Positions 14,366 to 15,989 of a stretch of 15,989 nt of DNA are shown one piece after another; within the stretch, counting starts at the first letter, position 1, and each line of letters starts with the position of its first letter. Location of the stretch: positions 1 through 15,989 of the forward strand of contig CAZFAA010000038.1 of the NCBI GenBank assembly GCA_964516605.1, given 5' to 3'. The DNA is from GCA-2732805 sp964516605 (GTDB taxonomy: Bacteria; Pseudomonadota; Gammaproteobacteria; Coxiellales; Coxiellaceae). The translations under genes and the position numbers were made by a program. The notes below the pieces were generated by a model, which made no database searches, was not told where the DNA came from, and worked only from the letters and a program-made list of their open reading frames with translations.

Positions 14366-14940
14366 TGCAAAAAATAGCTGGAATTGCGTTAGTGGAGTTG
14401 CTTTTAATTATTTCGGTTGCAGCAATCATTCTCTATTTAGGTTTGGAGCGTTATCGCGCGTATTACCGCAACATGCAATATGATTTGGTGCAAGAAGATG
14501 TGGTCAGAACGACGCAAGCGTTAAATCGTTTTTATAATACATTAGCGTGTAACGCTCAGGGCGTGTTGCAAAGTGCTCTGGATGTGGATGTGTTGAATCA
14601 GTTGGGTGTGATTGCACAGCGCGCTCCCTATGTAAATCAATATCACGCTGCTATTGTAGATTCAGGCGCTCTCACACGAGATGGTAAGCCTGTATATCAC
14701 ATTGAAGTGATTGCGGATATGAACCCTGAAGTAGCGCCATTAATGGGGTGGTTGGCGCAGCGTTTTACGGCGACACAGTACGATCAACACGCTTTGTATT
14801 GGGTCAGCTTGCCGAATACTACAGTTGCTGAGCCATCGAGCGTATTATGGGTTATGAAAGAAAATTTAGAGCAATTTAAAAATTTAAAAAATTCCAAAAA
14901 CTCAGGTGCAATACCATTGCATGCTTATTGTTTTAGATAA
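14365..14940 (+). CDS. Prepilin-like protein 2
   Basis: Protein of 191 aa. From ATG 14365 the leader is very short (MQKIAG) and is followed by IALVELLLIISVAAIILYLG, with Gly at -1 and Glu at mature position 5, as prepilin peptidase requires. The frame also remains open from a GTG at 14329, but that longer leader would overlap the previous gene by 37 bp. The chosen start overlaps the preceding stop by one base (TGATG), and with no good ribosome site translation is probably by re-initiation. The globular part holds two cysteines (LACNAQ and HAYCFR at the very end). No family beyond the N-terminal methylation motif is recognised. A minor pilin role is inferred. Confidence 0.8.
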   Translation: MQKIAGIALVELLLIISVAAIILYLGLERYRAYYRNMQYDLVQEDVVRTTQALNRFYNTLACNAQGVLQSALDVDVLNQLGVIAQRAPYVNQYHAAIVDSGALTRDGKPVYHIEVIADMNPEVAPLMGWLAQRFTATQYDQHALYWVSLPNTTVAEPSSVLWVMKENLEQFKNLKNSKNSGAIPLHAYCFR

Positions 14941-14963
14941 TGTGTAAAAGGATAGTCAACGTT

Positions 14964-15911
14964 ATGCGGTATAGAGGCTTCACGTTAGTTGAGTTATTGC
15001 TCGTGATTGCTGTGATGTCTATTCTCACTGCAGTGGGGGTGATGAGCTATCGTCGCTATTTTCAAGCCAATCGCTTGGACAAGGTCGCGATCAGCATGCA
15101 GCATGTGTTGGAAGCGGCTATGGCATTTTATGTGGATAATAACACATGGCCTGAGGATCACCACTGCGTCAATCCAGGCCCTGTGCAAGAGAATTTTATT
15201 AATAATTACTTACCCAATGCTAATTATAAAAGTTATTATGGCAGTGATTTTTGTTGGCAAGCAGCCGGTGCTGTAGACCCCAAACGTTTATTTTGGGTCG
15301 CTGTGTTGATACCTGGTGATGGCAATGAAAATGTGAATATCGCTAAACGATTGGCAGCACGCTTGCCGAATGCGATTACAACCAATGATCCAAGCAGCAC
15401 GCAAATTCCAGCACCTGAGTGTGATAGTACGGCGTGTTATGTCAAAGCTGAAATTACTGTGCCGGGCTCAAGCAGTAATGCGTTAGCGGGTATGACGGTG
15501 CTGGCCAGTGGCGATTGCCATGCTGGACAAGAAACGCCGAGCTTAACGAGTGTGTGTCAAGATAGCGCTGTGGCAACGGAGCAACGTTATCAAATTCATT
15601 TCCCAGCGTGTCCTGCGGGGACATTGCCTGCGCTAACGATTACGCCTAATTTTATAACACTACCACGCTCACACACAGGATTTACTCTGGCTGCAATTGC
15701 GGCTGCTGCAATGAGCTGCACTCATGAGCCTGATCCGGTTAGTCATCAGGAGCAGTGTATGGGTAAAGTCGAGGTCGATGCGTGTGTTGCTAATGGACGT
15801 GATGATTGCGTGCCACGTAACATCAAATCATTGGGTGGGCAAGTCGGTGCAAGTTACATCGTGACGTGTAGCGGACTAACAAGCAGGAGAAATGATTATG
15901 CGACGGGCTAA
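14964..15911 (+). CDS. Large prepilin-like protein 3 (candidate minor or tip pilin)
   Basis: Begins MRYRGFTLVELLLVIAVMSI, a textbook type IV prepilin/GspG signal with Gly at -1 and Glu at position 5. The product is 315 aa from ATG 14964; the frame also starts at ATG 14940, overlapping the prior stop as TAATG, which would add eight leader residues. I prefer 14964 because an AAAGGA site lies 11 bases upstream, but the choice is open. After the N-terminal helix comes FYVDNNTWPEDHHC, as in pseudopilins, and then a long cysteine-rich domain (about a dozen Cys), with Ser/Thr/Pro-rich linkers. Such an extension is seen in tip or minor pilins, for example PilV, that carry binding domains. The tail overlaps the next gene by 14 bp. 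Confidence 0.82.
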   Translation: MRYRGFTLVELLLVIAVMSILTAVGVMSYRRYFQANRLDKVAISMQHVLEAAMAFYVDNNTWPEDHHCVNPGPVQENFINNYLPNANYKSYYGSDFCWQAAGAVDPKRLFWVAVLIPGDGNENVNIAKRLAARLPNAITTNDPSSTQIPAPECDSTACYVKAEITVPGSSSNALAGMTVLASGDCHAGQETPSLTSVCQDSAVATEQRYQIHFPACPAGTLPALTITPNFITLPRSHTGFTLAAIAAAAMSCTHEPDPVSHQEQCMGKVEVDACVANGRDDCVPRNIKSLGGQVGASYIVTCSGLTSRRNDYATG

Positions 15912-15989
15912 TCCTATACGATCACCGCATACACCATCACACATTGTTCAAGTTTTATTTGGCCAGCACTATCCAAGCGAAGCGCATTA
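15898..15989 (+). CDS. Start of a further gene of the pilus cluster (partial)
   Basis: ATG 15898 opens a frame reading MRRANPIRSPHTPSHIVQVL and continuing in frame through the window edge. An AGGAG site lies 8 bases upstream; ATG 15892 is two codons earlier but too close to that site. It overlaps the end of prepilin 3 by 14 bp, consistent with the tight operon. The first 30 residues are basic and show no prepilin or secretory signal. Function cannot be guessed. Confidence 0.55.
   Translation, partial: MRRANPIRSPHTPSHIVQVLFGQHYPSEAH

Noticed and set aside
15670..15720. Second prepilin-like stretch GFTLAAIAAAAMSC inside prepilin 3
   Set aside because: It lacks Glu at position 5 and a following long hydrophobic helix, and is deep in the protein with no start codon, so it is not a fused pilin.
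1..15989. tRNA, rRNA, CRISPR arrays, complete insertion sequences
   Set aside because: No tRNA-like cloverleaf with a T-loop, no rRNA sequence, no regularly spaced repeats and no element with both ends were found on reading.

Overview
The window looks like a piece of chromosome from a gammaproteobacterium, most likely of the Legionellales/Coxiellales type. This rests on gene content, not on a phylogenetic marker. The topA-smg-dprA block facing fmt is a gammaproteobacterial arrangement. gmhB (heptose of LPS), ubiA (ubiquinone) and an L,D-transpeptidase with a signal peptide indicate a Gram-negative cell. The Rpn-type PD-(D/E)XK gene, the decayed RhuM/transposase scar and the damaged dinJ-yafQ module resemble the mobile debris common in host-associated members of that order.

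Layout. 1-4205 (minus strand): a tight operon of an Rpn-family nuclease gene, dprA, smg and topA (topA runs off the left edge). 4206-4363: divergent intergenic region with a 34-bp near-palindrome that overlaps the -35 of a candidate promoter for the minus-strand operon. 4364-6988 (plus strand): fmt, a TyrP/Mtr-like aromatic amino acid permease overlapping fmt, and gmhB. The def gene that usually precedes fmt is not here; the Rpn gene occupies that place. 7006-7246: apparent remnants of a RhuM-like gene and of a DDE transposase, run together. 7271-7803 (minus): a DinJ/YafQ toxin-antitoxin pair with its own promoter and palindrome, the toxin frameshifted at a run of nine A. 7804-8652: about 850 bp without a convincing gene but with several inverted repeats. 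8653-10235 (minus): an L,D-transpeptidase and ubiA, joined by a GTGA overlap. 10474-11061 (plus): an unrecognised 195-aa protein. 11271-15989 (plus): a pilus or type II-like assembly cluster: GspE/PilB-type ATPase, GspF/PilC-type platform protein, three prepilin-like proteins, and the start of another gene that leaves the right edge.

The ATPase, platform protein and prepilins should work as one machine: the ATPase drives the inner-membrane platform to assemble processed pilins into a filament. Their order, the short platform protein and the unusual prepilins recall type IVb/IncI thin-pilus clusters (PilQ-PilR-PilS) more than a housekeeping pilBCD locus. No prepilin peptidase, secretin or retraction ATPase is seen here. 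The most unusual items are the pilus cluster with its uncharacterised upstream neighbour, the palindrome at the divergent promoter, the homopolymer frameshift in the toxin, and the structured non-coding stretch 8195-8518.
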